NCBI GenBank assembly: GCA_037576215.1
Contig: JBANDB010000001.1
Span: forward strand, 7,564,001-7,628,000
Length of the DNA: 64,000 nucleotides
Reading direction: 5' to 3'
Source of the DNA: Armillaria gallica
Taxonomy: Eukaryota > Basidiomycota > Agaricomycetes > Agaricales > Physalacriaceae
Part shown: positions 12,264-23,426 of the stretch, one piece after another
How the letters are laid out: every line of letters starts with the position of its first letter
Numbering within the stretch: the first letter of the stretch is position 1
Program-made: the position numbers and the translations under genes
The notes under the pieces: generated by a model
Database searches by the model: none
What the model was told of the DNA's origin: nothing
The model's input: only the letters and a program-made list of their open reading frames with translations

Positions 12264-12903
12264 ATGACAGGCCAAGGACAAGCCCCTGCCTCCTCTAGCG
12301 TTGATGGTAGGCTCGATATTTTCCTTTTTCTGCTGCTACGCTGACCTCGCGGCTACTAGATCTCACAAACCTATTCAGTGGGGTCAGTTTGAGTCCTGGT
12401 CAGGCCCATGTGCTTGTCAACGTGATCCTTTTGGTGTCAGCCACGACGGCAGTTCTGGTTCCCTTGTCTTCCACTGCTGCCTCGTCTTCCGCTGCTGCGC
12501 CTGCGAGTCTCCCTGTCGCTGCGGTGCCCATCGCCTCCCTCCCTGCCCCAGCAACCATCCTGCCACAGCCAGCGGTGACCAGCCCCTATGTCCCTGGCAG
12601 CCCATTCCCGCCTCCCAGGCAGCTTCTTGCTGGCCAAGGGTTCTACGTTATCCCGGACACAGACCCCGGTCCGTACTACGTAGTCACCTGAGGTCAGCGA
12701 GTTGTTGTGTTTTCTGGCTGGTAAGTCATTACTCATCTATTCGAACCTTCTCACAAAGTCTTACTGACATGGACAGGAGCATGGTATCTCCCTGGGTCAT
12801 TCGTGTCCAAACGGCGGCCTATCACCGCATCGCAAGCATCCTTGAGGGTGTACAGTGCATGCACGAGGCCATCGAGGACGGGACAGCTTGGGTTCTGCCG
12901 TGA
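12264..12903 (+). pseudogene. RNase H1 N-terminal (caulimovirus viroplasmin-like) domain protein, one in-frame TGA
   Basis: RNase H1 N-terminal domains bind RNA/DNA hybrids or dsRNA. Exons 12264-12306, 12360-12720 and 12777-12903 join in phase (176 codons). After an Ala/Ser/Pro-rich region the domain starts at FYVIPDTDPGPYYVVT and continues GQRVVVFSGW, then after an intron IASILEGVQCMHEAIEDG. This matches the Y-Y-V-V-x-R-G ... G-W ... A layout of the family. The Arg expected after YYVVT is TGA (12689-12691), one C-to-T step from CGA. No RNase H catalytic domain follows: the frame ends at 12901-12903. It is divergent from the minus-strand gene ending near 12.1 kb, with about 120 bp between them. 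It could be a pseudogene or, less likely, a readthrough product. Confidence 0.7.
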
Positions 12904-13671
12904 TGGTAAGTTTTCTTAGATTCGCAAAGTTCTTTAGCTTACACCTTAGTATTCAGAAGCCACCTTGCGAGACGTTCAGGTGGCCAAATAAAGGGTGCGT
13001 TTATTAATAAGGGACGGAGGAATTCTGCACACCAATCTCTTGGGGCCCATTTGTGTCGTAATATATTTTTTACAATCTGTAGTTGCCTATCTAGTCCAAA
13101 ATCTATCGAAGATGTGTCAGACATGTGACCGAAAGATAAGACAATAGTATCCTATTATATCCAGTTCTGGAATCTGAGTCAGCTGTCAGCCATGCGATCC
13201 GGACATCCACGGAATCGAAAGTCTGACTTTCCTTATGTTCTGACCAACATGTATCTCATTGTACATCTCTCCCTGGTCCTCATCTGTCAGTGAGCCCTCA
13301 GCCATCTTTGGGATAACCTCAAGCCTTAGTACCGAGCTCTTCCAAGGATGCACAGAATATTATTCAAAAATGGTATCAATTTACTTCAAAGGTTATACTG
13401 GATCGTAATTACTCACATCCATATAGACCTAGGATTTGAATGGGATGCTATGTCCTCTCTGCATGAGTGACGAAGTGGTGTCCATTTGTACCTGCTAAAA
13501 CCCTCTTTCAAGGTATCTACGTTTCTAATCTCTATCCCCAGCTGCTAGCCATGAATTTTGTTTTCCTTAGGTTATTCTCAGGCCCACAATTAATCTCAGG
13601 CCACCGTGGTGACTGGCTCCTGCCTTTTTCAGATTGGCTTACACTCGTCTTCGGTCTACTCAACTGCATTC
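12904..13671. other. Intergenic, nothing recognised
   Basis: Mixed-composition sequence with many stops in all frames. Some GTAAG- and AG-bordered segments near 12.9 and 13.55 kb could be untranslated exons of the flanking plus-strand genes, but nothing decides this. Confidence 0.35.
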
Positions 13672-14012
13672 ATGCCTGGTGGCCAACCACGGATCTATTT
13701 TACTGATGAGGAGCGCAGAGCGGTGAATCGTCGACACGAACAGAGATATGTGGCCGTGTGAGTAGTGTCCCTCCCTCACGTATTGGTTGACCTTACCATT
13801 GTGGCAGCCACCGACCGACTATCAACTTGCGCAAGCGTAACCATCAATGGGCTAGGCAGGAGCATGGTGCTGATGCGGAGGACCCTCAGCCTGACATCTC
13901 TCAAGAACTATCGAGGGAGATTATCTCTGGTGACATTCCTGCAGTTGCGGTGATGGGCCTAAGACTTCCATGGCAACGGCAACACCAACTCGGAATGAGC
14001 TTGGTTAATTAA
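13672..14012 (+). CDS. Small basic protein of unknown function (2 exons, 96 aa) ending inside a repeat
   Basis: Exons 13672-13757 and 13808-14012 join across a 50-nt GT-AG intron to give 96 residues. The N-terminal part (PRIYFTDEERRAVNRRHEQR, then INLRKRNHQWARQEHGAD) is the charged, bZIP-like basic helix seen at the start of small repeated genes near KDZ loci in mushrooms; I know no function. The last 19 or so codons (MGLRLPWQRQHQLG and the TAA) lie inside the 1.4-kb repeat beginning at 13951. The same tail peptide is encoded at the matching edge of the second copy at 34.1 kb. The native C-terminus was therefore probably lost to insertion (inference). Confidence 0.55.
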
Positions 14013-15357
14013 TGTAGTAGCACGGCAATCAAGGCGATCGTGTGTGCAAGTGGTTCGGGGCACCTCCGTGCAGTAGAACAATTCCTCTATATGCAAGAAT
14101 ACACTGTGACTTTAAGTCTGCGAAGTAGTACTGCTTGGTAGTCGAGTACTAAATGCTATGGCTTCAAGCCGGTAGGGATCTCTCGAAATGAGAGGGAACG
14201 AAAACAGGTATGACATGAATACCACGAATCCGTATGAGAAAACATGCTGCGAGACTAGAAAACATCGCTCAACAGTAATTGGAGCAGGGTGAACGATGGA
14301 GAATAGACTAAACGGTCGGCAATAGTCTATGGGTGATCAAGGCGATGAGAAAACAGCGTGGGGACTGCAAATGGCAAAATAGACATGGGATGAGGTGCTG
14401 AGGGTGAACTGGCGAGAGAAAACATGGGACTACGAAAACTGGTGGCGATACTGGTCCTATATGAGGCGAGGGTGCTGAGTCGATGTCGAAACTTGTCTGG
14501 TACTGAAACAATCCTATCCTATGTCAAACTAACCTTCAAGTCCACTCGGGGGACTGATACTATACGAAAACTGGCTGAAACTGATCCTAAGTCTGCTCTG
14601 AGACTACCCAAGTGGGCGACGATAACAATGGCGAAAGAGAAACGATAAAAACTCCAATGGTGTGAAAGTGAAACGATGACGGCCTATAAAAGATAACAGG
14701 GGTGAGGTATAGCGCGGCGATCACGTATTGGCACAGTACGAGTGTGCACCAATAGTGTTAAGAGCGAAGAGTGTGTAGCGAAGGACTCTTTACAGTTAAA
14801 ACCGTGAGATAACTCTGGTGAGCTCAAGAGTCGACATGCGATCAAGAATATGCTGGTGCAAACGGTATATTGCCGTAGAACGGTGAATAAACATTGTTTA
14901 CTGGCGATAGACTAGAACGTGACAATAATTGACGTAGTCTGGGGTCAACTGGAGATGAACTGCCCTCCAACTATGTTTTCTAGCTAGTTTTTATACTACA
15001 AGTACGAATTTATAAATAGAGTAAATATGCGAGACTTAGTAAGGCTGTAAGGCCTTGGCTTTGTAAAAATCATAGGTAACATATGGTCCTTGGTCTTCTA
15101 AAGTAACAGCAACTTGTCGACGTTGCCATGTATGGATGCAAACCATATGGTTTTGCTTGAGCAATGCACGGATCGTTAGGTGCTGTTTAGCTGCGGATTA
15201 CTGAGCGATAGTTGTCGTACTGAGGAATACGCGTGGGGTAACGTTTTCTTGAGGCCTTGGCGAAGTAACAGCCTTAGTAAACACGGTCTGTAGTTGCCGT
15301 AGCTGGGAAGGTACTCGCTTCAATCACGTCATTTTCATTAAGTGATCAATGAGCACG
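13951..15357 (-). repeat. 1.4-kb dispersed repeat (family B), copy 1, inverted relative to copy 2
   Basis: The reverse complement matches 32773-34193 almost end to end. Shared landmarks include TTGGTTAATTAA, GGCAATCAAGGCGATCG, AAGCAGTACTAC-type words, CTATAAAAGATAACAGGG, AACAATGTTTA and CATTAAGTGATCAATGAGCAC. A TATA-like CTATAAAAG sits at about 14686. Homology stops abruptly at 13951 and near 15357. Length, absence of ORFs and the internal TATA suggest a long LTR or LTR-like non-coding element. No target duplication is obvious at this copy. Confidence 0.75.
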
Positions 15358-15686
15358 TCAACTGAGTGCTTCTGAGTGATGCGTCAATTCCGTATTGGGA
15401 TGATTGTCGATCGAAGGTGCCTTGCCATGATTAAGTATGGCAATTATGATGCGTGGCAAAATGGGATGGATAACAATGCGCGTAAGGAGTGGTTGCTGTA
15501 GGATGAAAGTGGTATCAGTGGGTGTGCAATCATTGGTTTGCTGAAAGTCCGTTGAAGGGACAATAGCATTAATTAGCAGGCAAAATCCGCGAATTCTGAG
15601 CATACAGAGCCTGGAGGCTCATCAGCGGAGAGGTGAGCTATTATCGATTCTCTTCGACGCTACCCTTTACTCAGAGTGTGTCCAGC
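15358..15686 (-). repeat. Fragment shared with 43.09-43.43 kb (coding-like on -)
   Basis: On the minus strand the peptide words SADEPPGSV and RTFSKP, in that order, occur both here (about 15629-15520) and in the open frame 43430-43092. A 26-bp stretch is identical between the copies (15604-15629 and 43198-43223), and the surrounding DNA is alignable (for example CTGAAAGTCCGT). This copy is broken by stops. The product is unknown; it is probably part of a transposable element. Confidence 0.6.
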
Positions 15687-16967
15687 ATGGAGCCTCCCTC
15701 TCTCTCACAGAAACATTTCAATCACATAACCACACTATTCGCTGACTACCGGATACTCGTGCCACTGCCACTAAGGGACTTCCTGGATCATTTGGTCTTG
15801 GATGCACTGGAGTGTCAGGGTATGCAACCGTATCACCAGATCAACATGTTCCATGATCGCATCACTGACATTTTGAAGGCTGCTCATTGTGCAGAAGGAT
15901 GGCTCTACCAGTGCGACGGGGCCAGTGACTTGTTTCAGCAGGGTGCATCCATGGTGCAGGAAATGGGTTTTTTTGACGGTTATGTCCTCGATATACTTAT
16001 TCATGTGCTGGAAGGTTGGGAGGCTCTGGACAAGGCCTTCATGTCTATGAAACTCGCACACCAAAATGCTCATATCTAGATACCGATGTATATATTTGTG
16101 GCGGCAACATCAACTTCGCTCCCTATTTACCAGCCCAGGCTGATCTCGGGCTGTGCTATACTGCTTACCAACAACTGTACAGTTGTTCAAGCCTCCCGGA
16201 TATTGCCACAATCACACAGAATTCCAAAAAAATCCCCTGCATCATTGATATTTCCAACTGCGGAGATGGTGGCACGTATATTTCATTATATTGTTTATTC
16301 TCAACCCTGACACTCTGATCCAGCCCCGCAATCAGCACTATTTCAAGTATACACGAGATCAGCTGGTTTTCATCAAGTTCAACGCATACAGTCACGGTCA
16401 GTACAAGGCTCGAGGACAGCCTGCCGAGTTCAATGCATTTCTTGACCGTTTCTTCCTGGAATGGGATCTGCTCTATCCAGAAAATCTCACCAGGGATACA
16501 CTTCAGGCACGATGACAGGCTAGAAAGCTGGTGCATTTGACTGTCGCTGATTTCCATCACACTCAATGACATCACCATAGGATCTTGTCAAAATGCTTCG
16601 TTGGGCCTATTGGATCCACCTCATGCCCACTTTGAGGCACGTCGAAGCCAAGAAGCGTGCTCACCTCGCAGCGGAGGAAGCAGTGGCAGCACACAAGGCC
16701 AGGTGCCTGGAGCTCCGTGATGCCCAGGAACGGGACCGTGTATGAAGGGAGGGCGCTGCCTATCGAGAAAAGGCTTTGGCAAAGTACAAGACGGCCAATC
16801 CTGCATACACACGTGTCAAGGGGGGTCGGGGTCATGCCATCGTGGGTCCCTTTTCTGCTGGGTACGAAGATATGCTTGAGCATGAGAACGCCGAGAATGG
16901 AGGACCCATGACGGGGCAGGCTGACATCGATTCAGGCGACGCGGCCCAAGGGAGATCAGAGCGATAG
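15687..16967 (+). pseudogene. Unknown multi-copy gene with TAG and two TGA interruptions
   Basis: The ATG at 15687 opens a long first exon (MEPPSLSQKHFNHI...) with conserved-looking LVPLPLRDFLDHLVLDALE and a helical middle. The same frame continues past a TAG at 16077-16079 (IPMYIFVAATSTSLPIYQP) to about 16310. A second exon from about 16328 reads QHYFKYTRDQLVFIKF and FLDRFFLEWDLLYPENLTRD, interrupted by TGA at 16513-16515. The last part (LRWAYWIHLMPTLRHVEAKK, an Ala/Glu-rich helix, then RVKGGRGHAIVGPFSAGYED) is broken by TGA at 16743-16745 and ends at TAG 16965-16967. I do not recognise a function. It lies in the KDZ gene cluster and shows the same single-codon damage as its neighbours. Confidence 0.55.
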
Positions 16968-17139
16968 TTGGCAATAGTAGTTAGTGATTTGTAATTCTGG
17001 CCCTCATTAATATAGCTCTCTCATTAAGTGCTTGCACGTTGAATACTCGATATTCGGATACTTTATTGCTGGAGTACTTAACTGTTATGAGGCGGGAATA
17101 TGGATATTTTGGGTAAATACTGATATTAAACATTTGAAA

Positions 17140-17791
17140 CTAGTACCCCAGTGCGGTGTCAGAAGGATATTGCTCCACAACCATCATCCCCAGAGCATCA
17201 AGGAGCTCCAGAAAGGTCGCAAGCTGACCCTCATTCCCATCATGGCATCTCTCCTCCCATCGACTAGCCAGGCAACGTGTTAGCATGATAAGGATACACT
17301 GCAAAGAATCAGAGAGCGGAAATGGGCTGGAACAAGGAAGGTACCTTTTCAGTGTAGATTACCATCTGGGCTTGCTCTTCCTCGAAGAAGCCTTCCATCC
17401 CCTGCATGCCGTAGATCTCCCACCACCTCTTCATGAAGCAGCGGAGGTAGTGAAGCGCGCTGTTGGAGATTACCGCCTGTTCCCAATCCTCACTGACAGA
17501 CTCCAGGTGTTCGTGTTGTTCCTGTGTCAAAGCAATATTGATCGGCCAGGGTGGGGTGAGGAAGAAACTGGGTAGACTGGAGGAGATTGATTAGAAGATC
17601 TGCATGACAGTGACATACAGGCAAAAGACACACCTCTGAGCCAGCGCTTCAGAGCCCTGTGTATCGGGAGTACTCTGTGCCGGCATCTCAGGAGATCTGA
17701 TGACATCTGTCTTAGTGATCAGATCATCAGAGATTAGGAAAAGGTCTCACAGATCGAAGGGAGTCTCAGTGTTTTCAGTACCAGTGCTCAT
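17140..17791 (-). pseudogene. Unknown gene, 3 exons, one in-frame TGA; divergent from KDZ-1
   Basis: Starting at ATG 17791 the first exon reads MSTGTENTETPFDL, then TGA (17749-17747), then DLFLISDDLITKTDV in the same frame. An intron (GTGTGT...CTCCAG) leads to LTPPWPINIALTQEQHEHLE and the helical block ISNSALHYLRCFMKRWWEIY. A last exon ends LGMMVVEQYPSDTALGY before TAG at 17142-17140. The product of about 170 aa is not recognised. It is transcribed away from the KDZ-1 gene, with about 200 bp between, so the two may share a promoter region (inference). Confidence 0.5.
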
Positions 17792-19631
17792 GGATGAGGG
17801 ATGTAGGCGCAGGACACACGTCGTCCCCAGTTTTTAAAGTTGCTTAGGCTTGAGGATTAAACAATGACAAACACGACCCTGGTTGGTTTGGACCAATATC
17901 GCTCATTACTTACTATGAATTCTTGCCAAAAACACCTCCTCGACCACAACTGTTCAGTTCACTGAAATGTTTGCGTGCATACCCTGGACATCACATCACG
18001 GGGTCGCATCAGGGCTAGATGAGGAGTGTCGCATGTGGTCCGACAGTCACGTGATGGACAGGCCTCGAGCGCTAGTGTCCCTGAGGAGGGTCCTGCCTTT
18101 TTTTCCCAGGAGCCACAGGAACCTGACCAGGAGTGGCAAACGCTGCCCATTCCTCCACCAGTGTCAGCCAAAGCAAAACGGAATTGCCAAGGAGGGGCAT
18201 CTATTGCATCGGTGAGTGAAGTTTCCATTGGTTTGAGACCACAACTGACTGAGCCTTCAGTCTAACCCTTTGAAATTCTGGGCGGGTGATAAAGCCCATC
18301 CTGGCTATCGCCAGGAATATTTGGAGGAGCTAGTGCGTCAGAAAGGATGTGGCAGTAACACTCCCTCGACGTGCCTGACCTGCCACAATGGCATGCCCTT
18401 GTTTCGCTGCACAGAATGTTCTGCATCGCATTTGGAGTGTCAGAACTGCTGTGTTCGATGGCATGAGACTATGCCATTGCACATTGTCTGGGTAAGTTAT
18501 CTTTATGACTGGGTGACGTGGAATACTCATTCGTTCTGCAGCAATGGAATGGGACCTTCTTTCAGAAGACGTTGACATGCTTGAAAAGCATTCATGCATG
18601 TAAATTTGTGAATTGTACAAATGAGTACAGGCAATGATGCCCAGATACTAAGGCAATGATGAAAGCAACAGAGCGCAGTGTTTATAATGCCAGTAATGAT
18701 ATTACCAGAGTAAATCTGGGTGGAGCGCATTGCTTAACCTGAGAATGGTACTAGAAAGGCTGTACTAGGTATGAAGTCCCAGTGCTTGACACTGAGTGCT
18801 CTGACAAGGCAAAGCATATGCGTGCTAAGAATAGTGCGGGACACGCTTGCGGGGTAATTAAGACTTCGCGTAGCAGTGATCTATGACACGCAAGGCATGG
18901 CAGGCCCTGAGCTTAGAGTTCTAGACCTTGTGATGTCAGAACTCAAGTAAATCCGAAGTTCTGGGCTTCGGCCGAAATGCACAAGGCCTAGACAAGAAGC
19001 ACGTTGCCCTCACTACAATGGAATTCCCTGTGAGAATACTAGGAAGCGAAATAAGAGTTGCAGGGTAGGCTATAACTCCAGGGATATGGCAACTGATGTC
19101 AACCTGCGTGTCATAGCCTTGGTAACCAATGCCGTGACACTCAGAGACAGGACCTGGCCCTGGGCCAGACTCCTGAGTCAGTGCCAAGCTATGGCGTGAT
19201 AATTGCAACATGCGCAGGATGCAGGCGAAAGTACCCCACAGCTTAAATAATACTATATTTGGTGGTACAAATTTGTAGGATGTAAAATAGATAAATAGCG
19301 CAGTGTACTTGTAGTGTAGAAGTTTCGGACCCCCGTTGTAGTCGCACGCAAGCCTCCAGCTTGACGCCCTAGCAGCAGAATTAGTTTGTAACTTCGAGCG
19401 AGAGAATAAACCTAGAATTGATATCATACCAAGTGAATTGAGTTGCGCGCAAGGCATAGAAAGCTTAGTGGGGGACTTGCTTAGCAGGGGACTTGCCTAG
19501 CAGGGACTTGTGTATGGTTTGAGTGATTGGTTGACTGCGCTCTACCCTGAGAATAAGAGATATTGTGTCATTGTGGACACGCTCTTGAGTTTTGAGGGTT
19601 TCTTGTGACGCACGGTGCTATGGGCAGCACA

Positions 19632-20014
19632 GGTTCAAACCCTGTGGTCTGATTAGCATGCGCTTAGTTGGGTATACCATTCCGCAAGTGGCAGAGGTTC
19701 AAACCCTTTGGCTTGTCGGACAGCGTTTCTTGGGTGCGAGATACTACAGGCGGCAGAGGTTCAAACCCTTTGGTCTGGTTAGTGTTCGTACAGAGGCCTT
19801 CTTCTAACGCGCGGTGCTACAAGCGGCACAGGTTCAAACCCTGTGGTCTGATTAGTGTGCGCTTGAGGGTTCTCATTTCCGCAAGCGGCAGAGGTTCAAA
19901 CCCTTTGGCTTGTTGGATGGGGTTTATTTGGTTATTGTCTCTCTGGGCTGGCACAGGTTCAAACCCTGTGGGTCTACGATCGGTTTGGAAGCTTGAGCGC
20001 GTGGGTTCAAATCC
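19632..20014 (+). repeat. Tandem array of seven tRNA T-arm/B-box-like hairpins
   Basis: Seven copies of GGTTCAAAYCC start at 19632, 19696, 19758, 19831, 19893, 19956 and 20004. Each is centred in a 5-bp stem with a 7-nt TTCAAAY loop, the canonical T-loop geometry. Stems are ACAGG/CCTGT in copies 1, 4 and 6, AGAGG/CCTTT (one G-T pair) in 2, 3 and 5, and weaker in 7. Copies 1-3 and 4-6 form a higher-order repeat of about 198 bp. All match the Pol III B-box consensus GGTTCRANYCC. No complete tRNA cloverleaf was found around any copy. Confidence 0.8.
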
Positions 20015-20215
20015 TGTGCCTTGAGTGGATGTTTTGTGAAGGGTTTCTGCTTAGAGCGCAAGCTTTGAGTCATGTTTAGGGTGTGTTTAAGTTCTTTGTG
20101 GTCACCTGTGTGTGTCGCGCGAGGCTTATTGAGGGTTTTGTTGGTGTGTGGCAACGTGTTGTGTATTGTAGGACACCTTGCCTTGAGGCCCGGTGACATT
20201 GGTCGCCCCTCTTGT

Positions 20216-20223
20216 TATAAAAG
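20216..20223 (+). promoter_or_regulatory. TATA box near the right end of the insertion
   Basis: TATAAAAG lies 220 bp before the point where KDZ-1 coding sequence resumes, downstream of the T-arm array. It could drive transcription out of the insertion into KDZ-1. Inference from motif only. Confidence 0.35.
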
Positions 20224-23200
20224 CCTTTGGACTTAGAGAGATCTAGATACGTGACGCGCGCTATTGCTATACGCGTGTATTGTATGTTCTGAGAGTTTAG
20301 TTGTTTTGCTTCAATCTGCTTCTATCGCATAATATCCCCCCAAGAACTTGAGGGTTTGTGTGTGTAGTGTTGGGTGTGGGTGTGATCAGTGTCTTCGACA
20401 CTGTTGCATTTCTAGCCTGCACGCACAGAGTCTCTTCAACATCGCTGAGGGACTTAGGACTGAGGGTGCAGTTGGGTCATGAGGATGGGACTCAGTGTCT
20501 CAATCCTGAGCGCGGCCACATCCACTTCACAGTCATTCACGTCAATGGATTGCATGAGGTTGCAGTCGACTTCTGCAATTGCTGGTTGATGGTACCTCAC
20601 CGACAACAGATGCTGCGCTATGAATGGTTTCCAGCAACAGTCCTCCTGCCCCACTCAGCTGCGACTTTCCAGGCTCTGGATCTCTTCATGGCGTGTATGC
20701 TTACAGGAAAGATGTTGGCGTTTGACTTTTACAAGGCGATGACCTATCTGATGGATGCGCTCAGCCTGGATATCCCCAAGGTACACTAAGATTGTTGGTT
20801 TTTGAGTCATGCTGATTCCTGATGGGCATTCCAGAACTGTTACAAGCCATTACTTTGTATGGTCCACAAATATCGACATCTCCTGCTGCTGCTGCAAGCA
20901 GGCAAGGGTAACGAATGTGACGGAGCAAGCAGAGTGGCACCTGGCGAACTTGCAATGGAATGTCCTTCATGTCCGGATCCCCATGTAAACCTGCCTGAGG
21001 ACTGGCAAGATGCACCACCTTTACTCCAGTACGTCGGAGCACGCATACTCCCTGCTTTCTGTGGTACTGACCTTTGCGCAGGTATCTCTACCGAAAACTC
21101 ATCGCCATTGATGCAAATTTCCAGCTCCGAAACTTGCTGTGATCTGACAACATAACAGATCCTGGGTTACATACGGGTTTGGCGTACTTTGTTGAGGCAG
21201 AGAAGTACAAAGCTCATGTGGCGAAGTATGCAACACAAAAAGATGTAAGTGCGGTATGATGCTTGCCAAAGGAATCTGCTAATACTCCTCAGATAAGCAC
21301 TTGTAGCAGTTTTAAAATGCTTTCTCATGCAGAGATGAAGAACTCGACTGGATTGAGAGCAACAGGAGTCGTAATGTGTATTTGCGGTCGTCACGAGATG
21401 GTCGGAAAGCTATCGGTGGGGGATCTGCAAAAGGGGGAAAGGTGTGTATATAGCTTTTTGACATCGGGGACTGAACTGACCATTTTATTTCAGATACTGC
21501 AATACTGACTATGTCACCTGCTCGGCACTGTCGGGTTGTGCCCTGACCTCACTTTTCTTTACATATGACATCGCTTGCCAGTGGTTTCCTGGCCTTGCCA
21601 ACCGCATGAAGGCTCTCCCGGAGGAGCTTCGAATCCATCATGAAATTCGACTGGACTGTGGGGTCCCAAAGTCACACTGTTGAGCCCTTAAGCTTGTATG
21701 CCAGTGTCGATATTCAATGAATATACAGCCGGGTGTTGGACGTCTCGATGGAGAAGGTATTGAGTGTCTGTGGGCGATAATGAACGGGTGTGCATCAAGC
21801 ACTAAGGAGATGGGTCCTGGCTCTCGGCGGGATACACTCGATTGCCATTTGAATTTCCTGAACTGGTGAAAGTTTGTAACATTTGGTACATTGTTCATCG
21901 TTCAGTGCTTGCTGATTATGAGGCTGAACACTCTGCAGGAATCGTGTTGGCACGGAAATTGATCAAGGCCAGAGAGGAGCTGGTGTGCCAGACAGAGGTT
22001 CACGAGCTATTCACAAAGTGTCTCCCGATTGCTGGTCTGGCTGAGAAGTGGACGGCTGAGGTCAGGGAGTGGGAAGCCGATATGTCCAAGCCTAGTCCCT
22101 ATGTGATGGTGATTGAGCATACGTGTTCTGCTCCTGATTCAGTGATCTGTACTCATGTATAGTAGACGAGACCATGGCGGCTGTAAGGGAGCGACTCGAA
22201 GAGGAAGAACGTCTGGCAGCAGGTGATAAGATACATGAGACCAGCCCGAGTGGTTGCCTGTGGCTCGGATTGCAGCTTGAGGACCAGCAGTAGGTCTGCT
22301 TGTTGTAGTATCCTCAGGATGAGCTGACCAGGTTTTCAGACAGTGCATATGTGTCTTAGCAGACGGAGATAGAGTCCTGTCACAGGCTGAGGCTACAGAC
22401 CTGAAGAGGTGTTGTGTACGTTTACAGAAGAACCTGCGGCTTTTCCGCAAGCTGCAAGCAGTGTACATCCCTGGGGCCACAATACAGATATCAAGGGAGA
22501 ACGTGGCTTGTGAGGTGGAGGTGGAAAATGAGAAAATTTGGTTGCCGTCGGATTTCAGTGCAAGATCACGGCTAAAAGCTTGCTACAAAGGGTTGACAGA
22601 AAAGGAGGAAGAACTTCAGGAGGCCGAATGTTTGGATGGATTGGAAACCATACGAAATGCCCAACATACGCTTCGTGCTTTCTATGCGTATCGTGATCAG
22701 AACATCCATGGTCAGGCCACCCTCACTCGTGCCGGGTTGACAGTGGAAAGACAGATTGAGCATTCCAAGTTTGCGGAGGAGAAGTATCACTGAGGTCATG
22801 AGGCATTGTTGAGTTTGAGGGGACCAGGGATTTGGGAATCCCGCCTGTGACCACTCCAGAATGCTGATGTCGAGTCAATGGCAGGATCTGATTTTGAGGT
22901 TGATCAGCTGTTGCCTTTGGGAGAAGGGCATAGAGTGATTTCGTGGATCTGGCTGATGGAGGCGAGCCTGGGAGATGGCAGTGACAAAGATCTGATACAA
23001 GGTATGAACACTTTTATGTATTTCAAGGGCCTGCTGGATTTTCTGATGGGTTTCGCTTCAGCGGTGCATGGTGAATGGTTGAAAAGTCGGGCTCGGGTGC
23101 TACGCTGGTCTGAAGAGAACGCACTGCTTCAGGAAGAGATGAGACAGGTCCGCATCAGCCTGGAACACCGGGCGAAGTGCTGGGAGAGGCAGCGAATTCT

Positions 23201-23426
23201 GTGGGAGGGCTGTGATGTGGCATTGGGAGAGGGTGTCACAGCATACGCTGATCTCCAGGCGTCAAGGCAGTGTCATCTGTCTGTCGCCTTCACTGCCCTG
23301 TGGCGTGCTGAAGATGCAGACATTCTGGAGGATGACCCTGATTGAGTGGATGTGGAGGATGAGGAGGAGATCGATACAATGCTCCCCACCTCCGCAGGGA
23401 CATCTGATGGACCAACACCATCATAG

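Larger units (their letters stand above)
18571..20440. mobile_element. 1.87-kb insertion of unknown class inside KDZ-1
   Basis: KDZ-1 coding sequence stops after ...CAGAAGAC and resumes at ATCGCTGAGGGAC. Deleting the block between restores the expected TFFQ-K-T-S-L-R-D reading. The insert begins GTTGACATGC and ends TCTCTTCAAC, giving 5-bp inverted ends (GTTGA/TCAAC); no longer terminal repeat and no clear target duplication are visible. It has no convincing ORF (the open frame 19457-18936 on - looks non-coding). It carries a seven-copy hairpin array at 19632-20014 and a TATA box at 20216. It could be a non-autonomous DNA element, a LARD/solo LTR or a Pol III-type element. Confidence 0.75.
18020..23426 (+). 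pseudogene. KDZ-1: KDZ-superfamily transposase with CxC-type Cys cluster, split by an insertion
   Basis: KDZ (Kyakuja-Dileera-Zisupton) proteins are DDE-type transposases. In order: a Ser/Pro leader; a Cys cluster (CLTCHNGM ... CTECSASHLECQNCCVRWHE, 18360-18460); NGTFFQK (to 18570); after the insertion SLRDLGLRVQLGHEDG, NGLHEVAVDFCNCW, HRQQMLRYEWFPATV; CPSCPDPHVNLPEDW; VGDLQKGERY; YDIACQWFPG; GVGRLDGEGIECLWA; and the C-terminal WLGLQLEDQQ, EECLDGLETI-like and helical segments ending with an acidic tail. At least six introns are GT-AG and near 50 nt. In-frame TGA codons lie at 21140, 21681, 21867, 22791, 22848 and 23343, several where family members normally have Arg (HC-R-A, NW-R-K, KYH-R-G). 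Removing 18571-20440 restores the frame. The first exon is uncertain. It is inactive as read. Confidence 0.85.

Noticed and set aside
18936..19457. 173-codon minus-strand ORF inside the KDZ-1 insertion
   Set aside because: Composition is not protein-like, no motif is recognised, and the rest of the insertion is non-coding.
19600..20030. Cluster of tRNA genes
   Set aside because: Only T-arms are present; no acceptor stems, anticodon arms or A boxes at the right spacing were found.
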